Below are positions 11,789 to 21,924 of a DNA stretch of 64,000 nt, piece after piece. The notes beneath the pieces were generated by a model that saw only the letters and a list, made by a program, of their open reading frames with translations, was not told where the DNA came from and did no database searches. The DNA comes from Phaeophleospora eucalypticola. Taxonomy: Eukaryota; Ascomycota; Dothideomycetes; Mycosphaerellales; Mycosphaerellaceae. The position numbers and the translations under genes were made by a program. Numbering within the stretch: position 1 is the stretch's first letter; each line of letters begins with the position of its first letter. The stretch lies in the NCBI GenBank assembly GCA_022814565.1, contig JAKLNG010000009.1, positions 1,471,162 to 1,535,161 on the forward strand, given 5' to 3'.

Positions 11789-13588
11789 ATGCCCACCTTC
11801 GACACCCCCAAACCTCCCTCTTCCACCATTTCCTCCTCACCACCAAAAACCTACGGCTCCGACCTCATCGCAACCCAGCTCTCCTCCCTCAGAATCCCAT
11901 ACATCGCCCTCGTCCCTGGATCCTCCTATCGCGGCCTCCACGACTCTCTCGTCAACCACCCATCAACCTCCACCACCACCCCAAAAATGCTCACAACCCT
12001 GCACGAAGAACACGCAATAGCCATCGCGCACGGCTACGCAAAAGTTTCACGAACACCAATGGCCGCAGCTGTACACGCCAACGTCGGGCTCATGCACGCC
12101 ACTATGGCGATCTACAACGCCTGGTGCGATCGAGTGCCGATGCTGATCCTGGGAGCTACGGGGCCGCTGGATGCGAGCAAGCGACGGCCTTGGATTGATT
12201 GGATTCATACGGCGCAGGATCAGGGAGCGTTGATCAGGCAGTACGTGAAATTTGACGATCAGCCGCATAGTGCGGAGGCGGCGACGCAGAGTCTGGTGCA
12301 GGCTTATGTGGCGAGTGCGAGGAAGCCTTGTGCGCCGAGTTATGTTTGTTTGGATTTGACGTTGCAGGAGGATGAGGTTGAGAAGGAAAAGGTGAGGATG
12401 CCGGGGACGGAGAGGTATGTGTCTGCGGCGAGCGAAGCGCCAGGGCCAAGTGTGGAGGATGCGGAGAGGGTGGTGGAAGCGTTGAAAAAGGCAAAGAAGC
12501 CGGTCTTCTTGCTGGGTAGGATGGGAGTGGGGAGGAAGGAGTGGGAGGAAAGAGTGAAGTTGGTGGAGAAGTTTGATGCGAGGGTGGTGACAGACATCAA
12601 GCAGGCCGCGCCGTTTCCGTATCCGCATCGATGTCAGCCGACTGGCAGTTCGATCTTTATGAGTGCTGCGTCGCAGGATTTGGTGCGTGAGGCGGACTTG
12701 ATCTTGTCGTTCGACTGGGTAGATCTCGCGGGGGATCTGAAGGCAGCGGGGACTCCGGAGCCGGAGGCAAAGGTGGTGCATGTCAGTATGGACTCTGCTC
12801 TGCACAACGGATGGTCCAAGGATCACTTCGCGCTGCCGCCAGCAGATATCGCGATTCACGCGGATGTGGACAAGACCATAACAGCCATTCTCAAGGCCTC
12901 GGCATCCGTCTCCAGTCAGCAATCTTCCTGGCCTGAGCCACCACCTCCCTCTGCACCGAAGCTGAGCACATCCTCCACCATCTTCATGCCCGACCTCGCC
13001 TCAGCTCTGTACAAAACCATTCCTTCCTCTGAAATGTGCCTTGTGCGCGTTCCTCTAGGCTGGCCTGGTACCTGCCTGCAAGCCACTCATCCGCTTGCTT
13101 TCATGGGACTCGATGGCGGCGCAGGAATTGGTTCCGGACCTGGTCAGCTCGTGGGCACTTCTCTCGCCCTGCAAGAAATCCAATCTCCTTTGCTTCCAGT
13201 CGCAGTAATCGGCGATGGAGAGTACCTGATGGCGTCGTCTGCGTTCTGGACAGCAGCGAGATATCGGCTTCCTTTGCTCTGCATTGTCGCAAACAATGGA
13301 TCGTACTATAACGATGAAGTGCATCAGGAGAGGGTTGCAAAGAGAAGAGGGAGGGAAGTGGAGAATAAATGGATTGGAATGCGATTAGAGGATCCGCAGC
13401 CGGACTTGCAGAAGATCGCTGAGGGGCATGGGTGTACTAGTGTGAGAGGAGAGCAGGTTAAAAATAGAGAGGATCTGGAGAATGCTCTGAGAGATGCGGT
13501 GGCAGAGGCGAGGAAAGGCAAGAGTGTCGTTCTGGATGTGAGAGTGTTGCCGGAAGGATATGCTGAGGGCATGAGTGAGAAGAAGTGA
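11789..13588 (+). CDS. thiamine diphosphate-dependent enzyme, acetolactate synthase/benzoylformate decarboxylase-like
   Basis: Single-exon gene for a 599-residue protein with the three-domain plan of the acetohydroxyacid synthase/decarboxylase superfamily. The catalytic glutamate that activates ThDP lies in LHEEHAIAIAHGYA (about residue 73). A central domain spans roughly 205-370. The Mg-ThDP motif begins GDGEYLMASS at about residue 475 and ends with IVANNGSYYND. The first 25 residues are Ser/Pro-rich but no clear mitochondrial or secretory signal is seen, so it may be cytosolic. Such enzymes decarboxylate or condense 2-keto acids. Which one is used here is unknown; the link to keto-deoxy sugar acids from pectin sugars is inferred from its neighbours. 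The first ATG in frame is at 11789. Confidence 0.82.
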   Translation: MPTFDTPKPPSSTISSSPPKTYGSDLIATQLSSLRIPYIALVPGSSYRGLHDSLVNHPSTSTTTPKMLTTLHEEHAIAIAHGYAKVSRTPMAAAVHANVGLMHATMAIYNAWCDRVPMLILGATGPLDASKRRPWIDWIHTAQDQGALIRQYVKFDDQPHSAEAATQSLVQAYVASARKPCAPSYVCLDLTLQEDEVEKEKVRMPGTERYVSAASEAPGPSVEDAERVVEALKKAKKPVFLLGRMGVGRKEWEERVKLVEKFDARVVTDIKQAAPFPYPHRCQPTGSSIFMSAASQDLVREADLILSFDWVDLAGDLKAAGTPEPEAKVVHVSMDSALHNGWSKDHFALPPADIAIHADVDKTITAILKASASVSSQQSSWPEPPPPSAPKLSTSSTIFMPDLASALYKTIPSSEMCLVRVPLGWPGTCLQATHPLAFMGLDGGAGIGSGPGQLVGTSLALQEIQSPLLPVAVIGDGEYLMASSAFWTAARYRLPLLCIVANNGSYYNDEVHQERVAKRRGREVENKWIGMRLEDPQPDLQKIAEGHGCTSVRGEQVKNREDLENALRDAVAEARKGKSVVLDVRVLPEGYAEGMSEKK

Positions 13589-14925
13589 AGATGTAATTTG
13601 AAATGGATACCTAGCTCTATGTTGGTGTTGCATCTGTTGTTGCTCACTTGAAGTTGAGGGATTGAGAAGTCCTGTGCATGCATCAGTGATGGCTGTCGTG
13701 TGATGTTAGCAATGTCTGGGCCAGCTTGTGCTACTAGCGAAGCTGGGCGCTCGTCGGGGCGTCTTGAGCATACCAAAGCTGTCGTGCTGAGCTAGATTTT
13801 TGCAGCTGCGAACAAAGGGAAATGTAACATGTGATATTGCGAGATGCTCAGCCGCGGTCACGCATTCCAGCGTCGTCCGGAGTAAGACAAATGGAGCGGT
13901 CTCGCTCCTGATTTGGAAAGTTTGGAGACTAGTTTTGGCGCGCGCGAGTGCTTCGCTGGTGTACTGCCACACCGCGTCCATTGGGTCAATGCCATTCCTC
14001 ATCCGTTATTGAATGAGCGCGTACAGCACACGGCGACATCGGCTGGATGGAAGTCGTGATGGCAATGGACACGTGTAGGCTGTCTGATGTGTCGAGTAGT
14101 TAGACCCTGTCCTGCATGCATCCAAGCGGTAGTGCCACGGATTAGTCGAAGTCCAGACGTTCATGCGAGCTGCCGCCGAGCAATGCGGTGTTGCCGGAAG
14201 CGGACAGCTAGATGCAAGGAGAGCATATCTATGCAACCAGATAAGCAGTGAGGTTGTTGAGAGCTATCGCGATATGGAGGATGATGAGAGTGATGGCGGA
14301 GTGGCAGCGGAAGTCGGTCATGTCTGGGCTGGACCCTCGATTTAGCCGGGCGCCACCGCGGTCGCCGCCGATGCCGATTCGGGACGAGAGTCGAGGCTCG
14401 TGACGCGCATCTGGACGGCCCTGGCTTGTGACGTGCATCTGTACTCAGCAGCACCTGAGGCACATCAGCGAGGCGAGAGGCGTCAAGGGCGGCAACTATA
14501 ACACACTCGCTCTAGCATCATATGAGGAATGATTACGCTTCCCCGTAGTTCGGCCTTCCCTTAGTCAGTCGCTTCACTGGCATAATCTAGATCCATCCGC
14601 CATCTGTCGTCGCTCTTGCCGCCCGATCAGCCCGAATAAGAGCACCGCCTCGCCTTCACATCACTCTTCCTTCCTTCTCCACCTCTCTCTCATCGTCCAT
14701 CACCACTTCATCAACTCACTCACACCTTCCGATCTACCACTGCTACCACTTCCGGCCTAACCAACGCCTCCACACTCACCACTCCGGCACCGGCTACATC
14801 ACCACCGCCTAGCTTATCGCTCGCTGATAGCTATTCCTACTGCTCGCTCCATCCCAACGCCCGCGACTCCATCTCCGAGCGAGCACACGACTACGTCCGC
14901 CACAGAACACACTTCCGCCTGCAAC
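13589..14925. other. intergenic, no supported gene
   Basis: Frames on both strands are short and biased (Arg/His/Ser-rich), as expected for antisense or random reading. Two imperfect copies of a 14-base string, gtgacgcgcatctg and gtgacgtgcatctg, lie about 30 bases apart near 14399-14445. The last 300 bases are rich in CT and CA and probably form the promoter and leader of the next gene. Confidence 0.5.
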
Positions 14926-15592
14926 ATGCGATCCAACAGCTTCTCCTCCGCCTCATCTCGCGCCTCATCCGCCGAGCCCGAGGCAACCATGCAGCTGTTC
15001 GTCAAGAACATCGCCGGCGACAGTAAGCCTCCCCATCATCACAGCATGTACTTACCAGGCTAACACATTCACAGCCTTCGCCATCACCGTTCCCGAGTCC
15101 ACCACTGTCGGCACCCTGCGATCCCTCGTCGCTCTTCGAACCAACGCTCCCGAGTCCGATCTCCGCCTCGTCCACGCCGGCAAGCACATGTCCGGCCTCT
15201 CGGATCCTCTGACCGCCTACAACGTCTCGCGAGAGTCCACCCTACACATGGCCTTGCCCATCCGAGGCGGCGCACCCAAGAAGATCCGATGCGGCTTCAA
15301 GGACTGCAAGGACGCCGCTCAGCGCATCGTTGGTGACTGCGGCTTCTGCCAGGGCCACTACTGCGGGAAGCACCGTATGCTGGAGTCTCACAACTGTAGT
15401 GGGCTGGAAGACTGCAAGAAAGAGGAGAAGGTGCGTACATCATACATATCTCGAGAGCCGAGGATGGTCCAAGTCCGCGGCATCGGGGGTGTATCCGACA
15501 TGCTGCGTGAGAGCATTCGCTAACAGCCATCACAGGACCGCAACCGCGAGAAGCTCGAAAAGGAGCGCACCGTGGCCATCAAGGGCATCTAG
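14926..15592 (+). CDS. ubiquitin-like domain fused to AN1 zinc finger
   Basis: Three exons (introns at about 15023-15074 and 15430-15535) give a protein of about 168 residues. After a 21-residue Ser/Ala-rich leader, residues 22-97 form a ubiquitin-like fold starting MQLFVKNIAGDTF and ending ESTLHMALPIRGG. A Cys/His-rich AN1 zinc finger follows (residues about 104-145, with the pattern C..C, C..C, C..H, H..C), then a charged tail ending KGI. AN1 proteins act with the proteasome and Cdc48/p97 in protein quality control and stress responses. The ubiquitin-like part keeps a terminal Gly-Gly exactly at the junction, unusual for a non-processed domain. The second internal ATG (MQLF) is an alternative start. 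Function beyond the family is not visible. Confidence 0.85.
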
Positions 15593-16564
15593 ACTTCGCT
15601 GCGCGCGACAGGACTTCGATCACCGACACAGACGATGCCAGGCCGCATGGAATCAGGCATGCGCGCCCATGGGAGGAACGATACTTTCAGACGACTTAAT
15701 ACAGCAAGAAGCTGACTATATGGGACGGTTTTGGGACAGGTCAATGCGGCTTGATGAGGGTTTGGGCATTTCGTGAACAGCGAAGGCGCCATCAGGGTAA
15801 TCCTCCACAGCATGCGTATCAACAATTTCAAACAATCTCCTTTCTCTCTTATCTCCTTGTGTGTCATCTACGCATGAAGCACGTGCTGGCAACATTGCAT
15901 TGTGGCAGACAATGGCTCTTCAACACACACGACACTCGAAGGTCAGTGACTCAAACCTCCCACCGCAGTATGAGAGCTGACAATAAGACAGGAACATCTG
16001 GAAACACCCATTGTAGCTTCCAGCACGCTCTCAAGCCGAGACAATAGCAGCAACAAAGTCTCAATTGTCGCTCCTTCCCAATCCGGCTAGCGCTGCTTCT
16101 CATTCACTTCACACAATAGCACCACACCTTTCCACAACAAGACAATAGGCAAGAATGCTCACAATAGCGGGCAGGAAGTATATGATTTTCTTTACTTCCC
16201 TCTCACTTCTTCTCCCCTTCCAGTTCAGTTCAATCCCTTTCGACAGTCCAGCTTCTTCAGATTCCTCAGACTTCCGGCTTTCTTCACGAGACACCAGTTA
16301 CTTCTACTCACATCGACGGCATCCGGTATACGCCCTTTCACAAGCAAGCAGTCACTTTTCCATCACTTCTGCGACATTCACTTTCTTTCACTTCACGAGC
16401 GCTGGTTCGCACGTGAAAGTCTCCCTGCTCCTCCTCCTTACCTTTTAACATCACTTCTCTCACTCTGTAAGTCTTCTCTCTCCATACTCATCCCTGATTT
16501 TCAACTTTCCGACATTCTAACAGAAAGTCTCTCATTCCCACAGACCAAGACCAAGAATTTCGAG
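15593..16564 (+). promoter_or_regulatory. 3' flank, then pyrimidine-rich promoter/leader of the next gene
   Basis: From about 16196 to 16560 the plus strand is strongly CT-rich, as is common just upstream of transcription starts in filamentous fungi. A GTAAGT at 16467 and CAG at 16541-16543 could delimit a 77-base 5'-UTR intron; an earlier CAG at 16521-16523 is an alternative acceptor. A 97-residue frame at 16155-16448 is low complexity and is not taken as a gene. Confidence 0.5.
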
Positions 16565-17395
16565 ATGTCGTCGGCCGCCGCTTTGACCGCCGCCATGCAG
16601 ACTTTCCTCCGCGAGCGGGGTGTCGCGGAGCAGGTCGCGGACCTCTTCACCGCAGAGGTGATCCTCGAGAACGCGGCCGACGCGATGGCCGAGCGCGGTC
16701 TGGCGCTCGATGTCCCCGTTGCGAGCATCGAAGACCGTGCCACTGGGCGGGCGGAGCGTGGCGCCTCCCCTGTCGCTCCCACGGAGATCGTTTCTGCGCC
16801 AGAGAAGAAAGAGCCCGCCTCTCCTGCCGCCGAGCTCGCCGCCGACAGCAGCGAGTCTCCCTCTCCTGCACCACCAGCTTACCCCTTGGTTGAGGCGACT
16901 CCCCTTGGTACTCTCGTCGCTGGCCCAAAATCCGTTTCCCGCCACCCAAAGGAGAAGTACCTCAACTTCTTCCGCGACCAACCTGGCTGGCTCGAATTCT
17001 TCGTCTGCCGCTTCGCCTCGTCAATCGCTACTCTCCACAACCTCGGACGCGCTCAAGCCGCGCAGAGAGTCGGACAGTTCGCCATCGACTGGATCGGACG
17101 AGAGCCTCTCTTCACTGGCCTCGAGTTCTACATGGCCCAACCAGTGGACCCAAACGAGAGCGCCCAGACGGCAATCGACGACGTCAAGAGGGCACTGTTC
17201 GATGTGAGAGAGAGCTTGCGCAAGCAGTACACGCGCGAGCAAGCGGAGGCTCTCAAGAAGGTGCTCGTCAAGGAGGGTCTGTGGTACGATGCACCGAAGG
17301 CAAGGGCAACGACGAAGGGGAAGATTACGAAGAACACGAGGGCGAGGAAGGGGCCGAAGAGCGCCGAGAAGGTAGTGGAAGATGATGATGAGTGA
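16565..17395 (+). CDS. conserved-looking hypothetical protein, 276 residues
   Basis: Single-exon frame with good codon regularity. I do not recognise the family. Residues 1-45 are Ala-rich and helical (SSAAALTAAMQTFLRERG), residues 50-110 are Pro/Ala/Ser-rich and probably disordered, and residues 120-240 look folded with many aromatic residues (KYLNFFRDQPGWLEFFV). The last 35 residues are very basic (KGKITKNTRARKGPKS) and end in an acidic EDDDE, a pattern compatible with nuclear or nucleic-acid association. No signal peptide or membrane segment is seen. A 5'-UTR intron probably precedes it. Confidence 0.7.
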   Translation: MSSAAALTAAMQTFLRERGVAEQVADLFTAEVILENAADAMAERGLALDVPVASIEDRATGRAERGASPVAPTEIVSAPEKKEPASPAAELAADSSESPSPAPPAYPLVEATPLGTLVAGPKSVSRHPKEKYLNFFRDQPGWLEFFVCRFASSIATLHNLGRAQAAQRVGQFAIDWIGREPLFTGLEFYMAQPVDPNESAQTAIDDVKRALFDVRESLRKQYTREQAEALKKVLVKEGLWYDAPKARATTKGKITKNTRARKGPKSAEKVVEDDDE

Positions 17396-17737
17396 GAGGG
17401 TTTCTTTGGGTTCTGGTTTGCGGTTCTTTGATCAGCGTTATGAGCGATTAGCGAGGCGTTTTGGCGTGGGATGGGATGGAAGATACCCCGGATGCATGCA
17501 TGCATGACTGAGTGCCAGCATTGAATGATGAATGATGAATGAGCATTCGTGACACCATCTCCGTTCTTGCTAATACTTTCAGAGCCACTCGGTTTATTGA
17601 CAGTACATCATTGACTTCTCATTCCTTCCTTCGAGATGTTTTTTCGAGCCCTTGAACTCTTCCCGTTCCACCAATTCCCCGAACGCATCCTATCTATCAT
17701 CTATTCCTCTATTTCCTTCCTCTCACCTCTGGTGAAC
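17396..17737. other. convergent 3' flanks with simple repeats
   Basis: The stretch lies between two converging genes. It contains a run of gcat units at 17491-17508 and about three copies of gaatgat at 17523-17542. No gene is seen. Confidence 0.6.
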
Positions 17738-18504
17738 TCACAACTTCCCCTCCCCACCGTCCAAAATCAAATCCGCCTCCGTGCTCGTCGGCGCATACCC
17801 TCCCGCCGCCACCACCGCCGTCCCCTCATCCAACCAACACTCCTCCGTCCCGACAAACTTGGGATCGAAATGGAAAATTCTGACCTCCGCATTCTTCCAC
17901 GGATACGCACTAAATCCCCCTTCCTTCGACCCGGTGATGGCACGCAGAATGTCTCCATGCGCCACCAGCACAATGTCTTTCTCCGGTCTTTCCCGCAGGT
18001 ACTGACGAACCCATTTCGCCCGGTTCGCGATCGCGTCGTGATCCATGCTCCAGAATCCCTTTTTGGAGATCCAGTCTGGCGTTAAGAGGGAGAGATCGAA
18101 ATCCGCAAACTCCGGGTCTGCGAGGAGGACTTCTTTCGGGGATCCGGTATCGCAAGGGAAATCATTACATTCTTGCGCTTGCGGCAGGCATATTACTTTT
18201 TTGATCCCGCCTAGGCGCTCGACGGCGGGTCCCCAGCCTAGCTTTGTGGTTTGTAGGGTGCGTTTGAGGGGCGAGGAGATTATTATTTCGGCTGAGTTTT
18301 GGAGGGGGGTTATTTGCGGGGCCAGAGAGGCGGCTTGTTTTTTCCCTAGGGGTGTGAGAGGAGCGTCGGGGACTGTGCGAAGCATATTAGATGATGTGAG
18401 CGCTTTTGAGGGCAAGTGTGGTGGGACGTACTGCTGTAGTCCAAGTCGACGTTGTGCTCGGCTTGGGCGTGCCTGGTAAGGATGATGCGGGAGTTGGGTG
18501 CCAT
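17738..18504 (-). CDS. histidine phosphatase superfamily (phosphoglycerate mutase-like) protein
   Basis: Two exons joined by a 59-base intron (18373-18431) give a protein of about 235 residues. The short first exon supplies the catalytic signature LTRHAQAEHN near residue 10, in which the histidine forms the phospho-enzyme. The second arginine is in SSPLKRTLQT and the second histidine in VLVAHGDILRA. These are the standard residues of the two-histidine phosphatase core. The family includes cofactor-dependent mutases and phosphatases of small phosphorylated metabolites; the exact substrate cannot be inferred. No targeting signal is visible. Without the first exon the gene would look like a truncated protein lacking its nucleophile. 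Confidence 0.87.
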
Positions 18505-19489
18505 TGTGGTGGTTTAAAATAAAGATCTGAAATTTTTAGGAGTGATGAGGGGCAGCTCTATGATTGATATTTCTATGCTTTTCGAGAACAGGTGTGAATA
18601 ATGAGGGAAGCTGGGAAGTCGTGGCGAAATGTTTGGGTGACAGTGTTTCCGGCGAGAAAAAGTTGTCGGTGCAGTCATCACGGCGGGTAAACGTTGAGAG
18701 CGAATGCCGCTGCCTCGAGACGAGGCTGTTTTTTGTGAGTTGCACTTCAGCTTTCACGGAGACTTGGACATGGAATTCGATAAGCAGCTATTGACAAGCG
18801 GAATCGCCCGTGCTTGGAGACGCGTGAGCTCAAGCAAAACATGTCGTCGTTGCGGTCCTTTGACGAAGTCTGCTGCCATCAAAGAGTCTAGACACTGCTA
18901 GCAGAAGGGCAGCAAACATCAAAGGAACATCGTGCCCAATTCACATTGATCAATGTTTCAGATCACTAACAACAGAGACTAACGTCCTCAGCGAACGAAA
19001 TGCCGATCTCGATGGGGTCGTTCCAGCGAAGATCTCGCCCACCACGCTCCACGAGCCCGAAAACCTCCATCAAAACACACCGAAGCCAGATAGGAATCGC
19101 ACTGGCAAGATTGGTGGTGCAGATGGCAAGAGTGAATGGGAAGATCGAACGCGTCGATGAAGCTATCAGACAAGAGAACGCATATGCGCACCGGACAGCA
19201 GCGCGAGTAGGCGAAGGAAGGGAGTGGTCAGAGGACAGGTCCGCGGACGTGTTGCTTCTCGCTTGCAACATGGCAAGGCACAGCATCTCCGGAGACTGCA
19301 GAGAGACCCAACAGCTTCGTCGTCGATCAAAATCTTTGGAGCACCGAGCGAGAATGGTTGGGCGAATGGGCAGGACAATGACAGCTCTCATGCGGCGGGA
19401 TTTCCCTCTGACGTGGAAGCGGATGCTACGTGAAGTCTAGGCCCGGTACAAGCGCCTTGTTCTAGCATCTCTTTCCTGCCTTTTGGACA
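18505..19489. other. intergenic with possible unassembled exons on the plus strand
   Basis: Three plus-strand frames compete between 18975 and 19440. One reads acidic and protein-like from 18975 to about 19160 (with NADLDGVVPAKISPTTLHEP) and the same frame again near the end (IKIFGAPSENGWANGQ). Another gives 146 basic residues from 19000 to 19440. These could be exons of one small gene or chance. I could not find a splice model that I trust. Confidence 0.3.
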
Positions 19490-21924
19490 TCACATTATAT
19501 CCGTCGTATCAAACACATCCTGCCAAGGCATCACCGATACATCCGCAAAGTCCCATTGCCACCATGCATTCATGTCGCCGTTGGTTTCTGGGGCGTGGCC
19601 ACCTGACATCGGGCCCATCAGCGAGCCGTAGATGTCTTGCAGATCCGGTCCTGTGGGTTGAGTCTGAGGCATCGTGCTTGTCGAGTTCAAGGCTGGTGAA
19701 GTTGTGGTATTTGCCTGCAGAGGCGTCGCTTGTGAGGTGTATGCGGCGCTGGAAGTTTGCCGAGTCTGAGATGCTTGGGGATTCTGCAGCTGATGACCGG
19801 ATCGAATCACCATTTCCAGCTCTTGTGCGCTTGGCGACTGCTCGTCGATATGAATCGTCTGCTGTAGCCGTCGAAGCCCGTAGTCCAGCACGGAATCGGC
19901 CAGCGGCTCAGCCAGTCGTCCTGCATCTCGCTTTGTGCATGCAACTTTGTCAATGTCACTTGTACTACAGTCTCCTTCGGAATTGGACTCGTTCTCAACA
20001 GAGGCGATCGTGCGAAGCTTGTTCATTTGAACTTCGTAGAGAAGATGTATTCTCGCCCACTGCACACCCCTTAGCATTCGGCGTATGATCCAGAATTGTA
20101 GGTATTCTTGACTTACTAGCTTCTCCAGACTTTTCCAGAAAGGCGTCATGAACTTTAACAGCTTCAAGCTTGCTGTCAAATGCTTTCGTGCTTTTTCTCT
20201 CGACCTCTCGTCCCGAGACGCCACGAATGGCAGATGTACGGTCGCTGCTGTGTACATGGTGTATCCCAAGAAAGGTGCTAATGAAGCCGGGTCCCAGTCG
20301 AGAGCAAGAACATCTGCAGCAAGATCTGATACCGCTTGAGCGCTTTTTAAGGCGACTTGGGCACTCATGTGTACCGCTTCTGCCGGGGTGCTGTCCTGCG
20401 ATGCTGTCCCGCTGAACTGTGGAACGAGAGAAGCGTGCAATACTAGCCGGCATTGGTGATAAAGCACATGGATAAGAGTGTAGCTTAGCTGTCGCATGAT
20501 CACCAATTGCTCGTGGAGATTGCTCTTCGAATAGGTCAATGATGAAGGCAGAGACTTGGCCCATCTTGAGAGTTCGGCATCTAGTGAGAAGAGGTTGGCA
20601 AGCATCTTCTCTTGACTGCCGTTTTTGCAGGCTTCCAGATAGTCTCGTATTTTAGCCCTGGACAACATCAGCACCTTGACATTCATTCGAGGCTCACTGC
20701 TCGTACCATATCAACATCAGCATCATCATCGCCGCCACGACGCTGGGATTCCCGTAAGCTCGATCGCTCTGAGGGTCGTCAGACAGAGTGTTGAGAGGTT
20801 GCTCAAGCTTCCCATTATAGGCGGCTTCACTGATCGGCAGCGGCATTGTCAGTATGCGGGGATCAGACGACGTCCCAACAATGTAGTGATCCGAGCTGAT
20901 CGAGCTAGTGTTCCATGTCGCCCACATGCATCTCCTCACGGTCTCGCTGTGCAGCCAAGGAGTTGAGGACACGGCGCCACCGATCGAATGACAGTTCGAG
21001 AACTCAGAGCCTTCGGTGTCTAGTCGCAGTACCCTCGCAGATCGATAAGCGATTCCTGTTGATAACATCAGCTGCGGTTCTAGTAAAGAAAGATTCGAGT
21101 TACGTACCAGAAAACATTGAGTTCCGTTGAGTCTCCCCTTGAGAATACCAATACAGGGCGAGCGTCTGACAGGTACGCACGCTGTTCAACGTCGGCGTGT
21201 CAACGGTCTGCAAGACTTCTCTCCCGGCTGAGGATGCCCAACGTTGGCCTTGAGCTTTGAAATCACCTGCATCCTGGAATGCTGAAGCGTGATTGTCGTG
21301 TTGGGCTGAGCCAGTGAAGACGAAGCTGCAAGACTGTTAGCAAATGTTGTGCACCTGCTGCTTCTATGTCGTTCATACTTTGACGCCAATGCGCAAATGG
21401 CAAGTCTCGTGTGCCGCGGTATGCTGCCCTCCGCGAGCGACTTTGAAAACTCATCTCGCTGAAAGAGCATTGAGGCATTGAAGATGCAGTTGAAGTACAC
21501 CATGTATAGCGCCCTTTCGACTTGCTCCGGGATATGGATTTCATCGTTCGCTGCCGGCGGAGGTGGTGTCTCCTTGGGCATGGAGATAGTACTGGACCTG
21601 AAAGGCGAGTCTGGCCCAGAGCTTGGTGACATCAATGCAAATGGGTCAGTCCGGACGGTTGAAGCAGGCATATCAGGAAGACGCCCGCTGTCCTCTGCCT
21701 TTCTTTTACGAGTCGACGCACGTTGAGATGCCAGCTTCTTGCGATCTGGAGGCTCCGGAAATACGCATGTCGCACCAAGTCTTAGACATCGTTCACATTT
21801 CGGTTGCTCTCGTGAGCATCGTAGCTTCACAGTCCGTCAGCATTCATTCTGCTCGCAATTGCACGGTCAATCATACCTTTTGGTCCCGACATCTTGAGCA
21901 CGCGGTCGGTGCCAACTCTTGCAT
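19490..21924 (-). CDS. Zn2Cys6 transcription factor with fungal-specific regulatory domain
   Basis: Nuclear DNA-binding regulator. The zinc cluster is split by an intron: exon 1 gives MQELAPTACSRCRDQK and exon 2 continues with LRCSREQPKCERC and a sixth cysteine in GATC, giving the full C-X2-C-X6-C-X5-C-X2-C-X6-C pattern at residues 9-36. This intron position, just after the second zinc-loop lysine, is common in the family. A basic linker follows (KKLASQRASTRKRK). The middle homology region is recognisable from VRTCQTLALYWYSQG. The C-terminal third is Gln/Ser/Thr-rich with the acidic, aromatic end WQWDFADVSVMPWQD, a likely activation region. Several further introns lie between 20686 and 21830. 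Target genes are unknown; a possible autoregulatory site lies upstream. Confidence 0.85.

Noticed and set aside
12047..12922. A 291-residue minus-strand frame opposite the ThDP gene
   Set aside because: It is extremely Arg/His/Leu-rich with no domain and is exactly antisense to a well-supported coding region, so it is a shadow of codon bias.
13706..14463. Minus- and plus-strand frames in the 13.6-14.9 kb gap
   Set aside because: Arg/His/Pro-rich without conserved segments and mutually overlapping; no splice model joins them.
16155..16448. A 97-residue plus-strand frame in the CT-rich leader
   Set aside because: Composition is Ser/Phe/Leu from pyrimidine-rich DNA; more likely promoter and 5' UTR.
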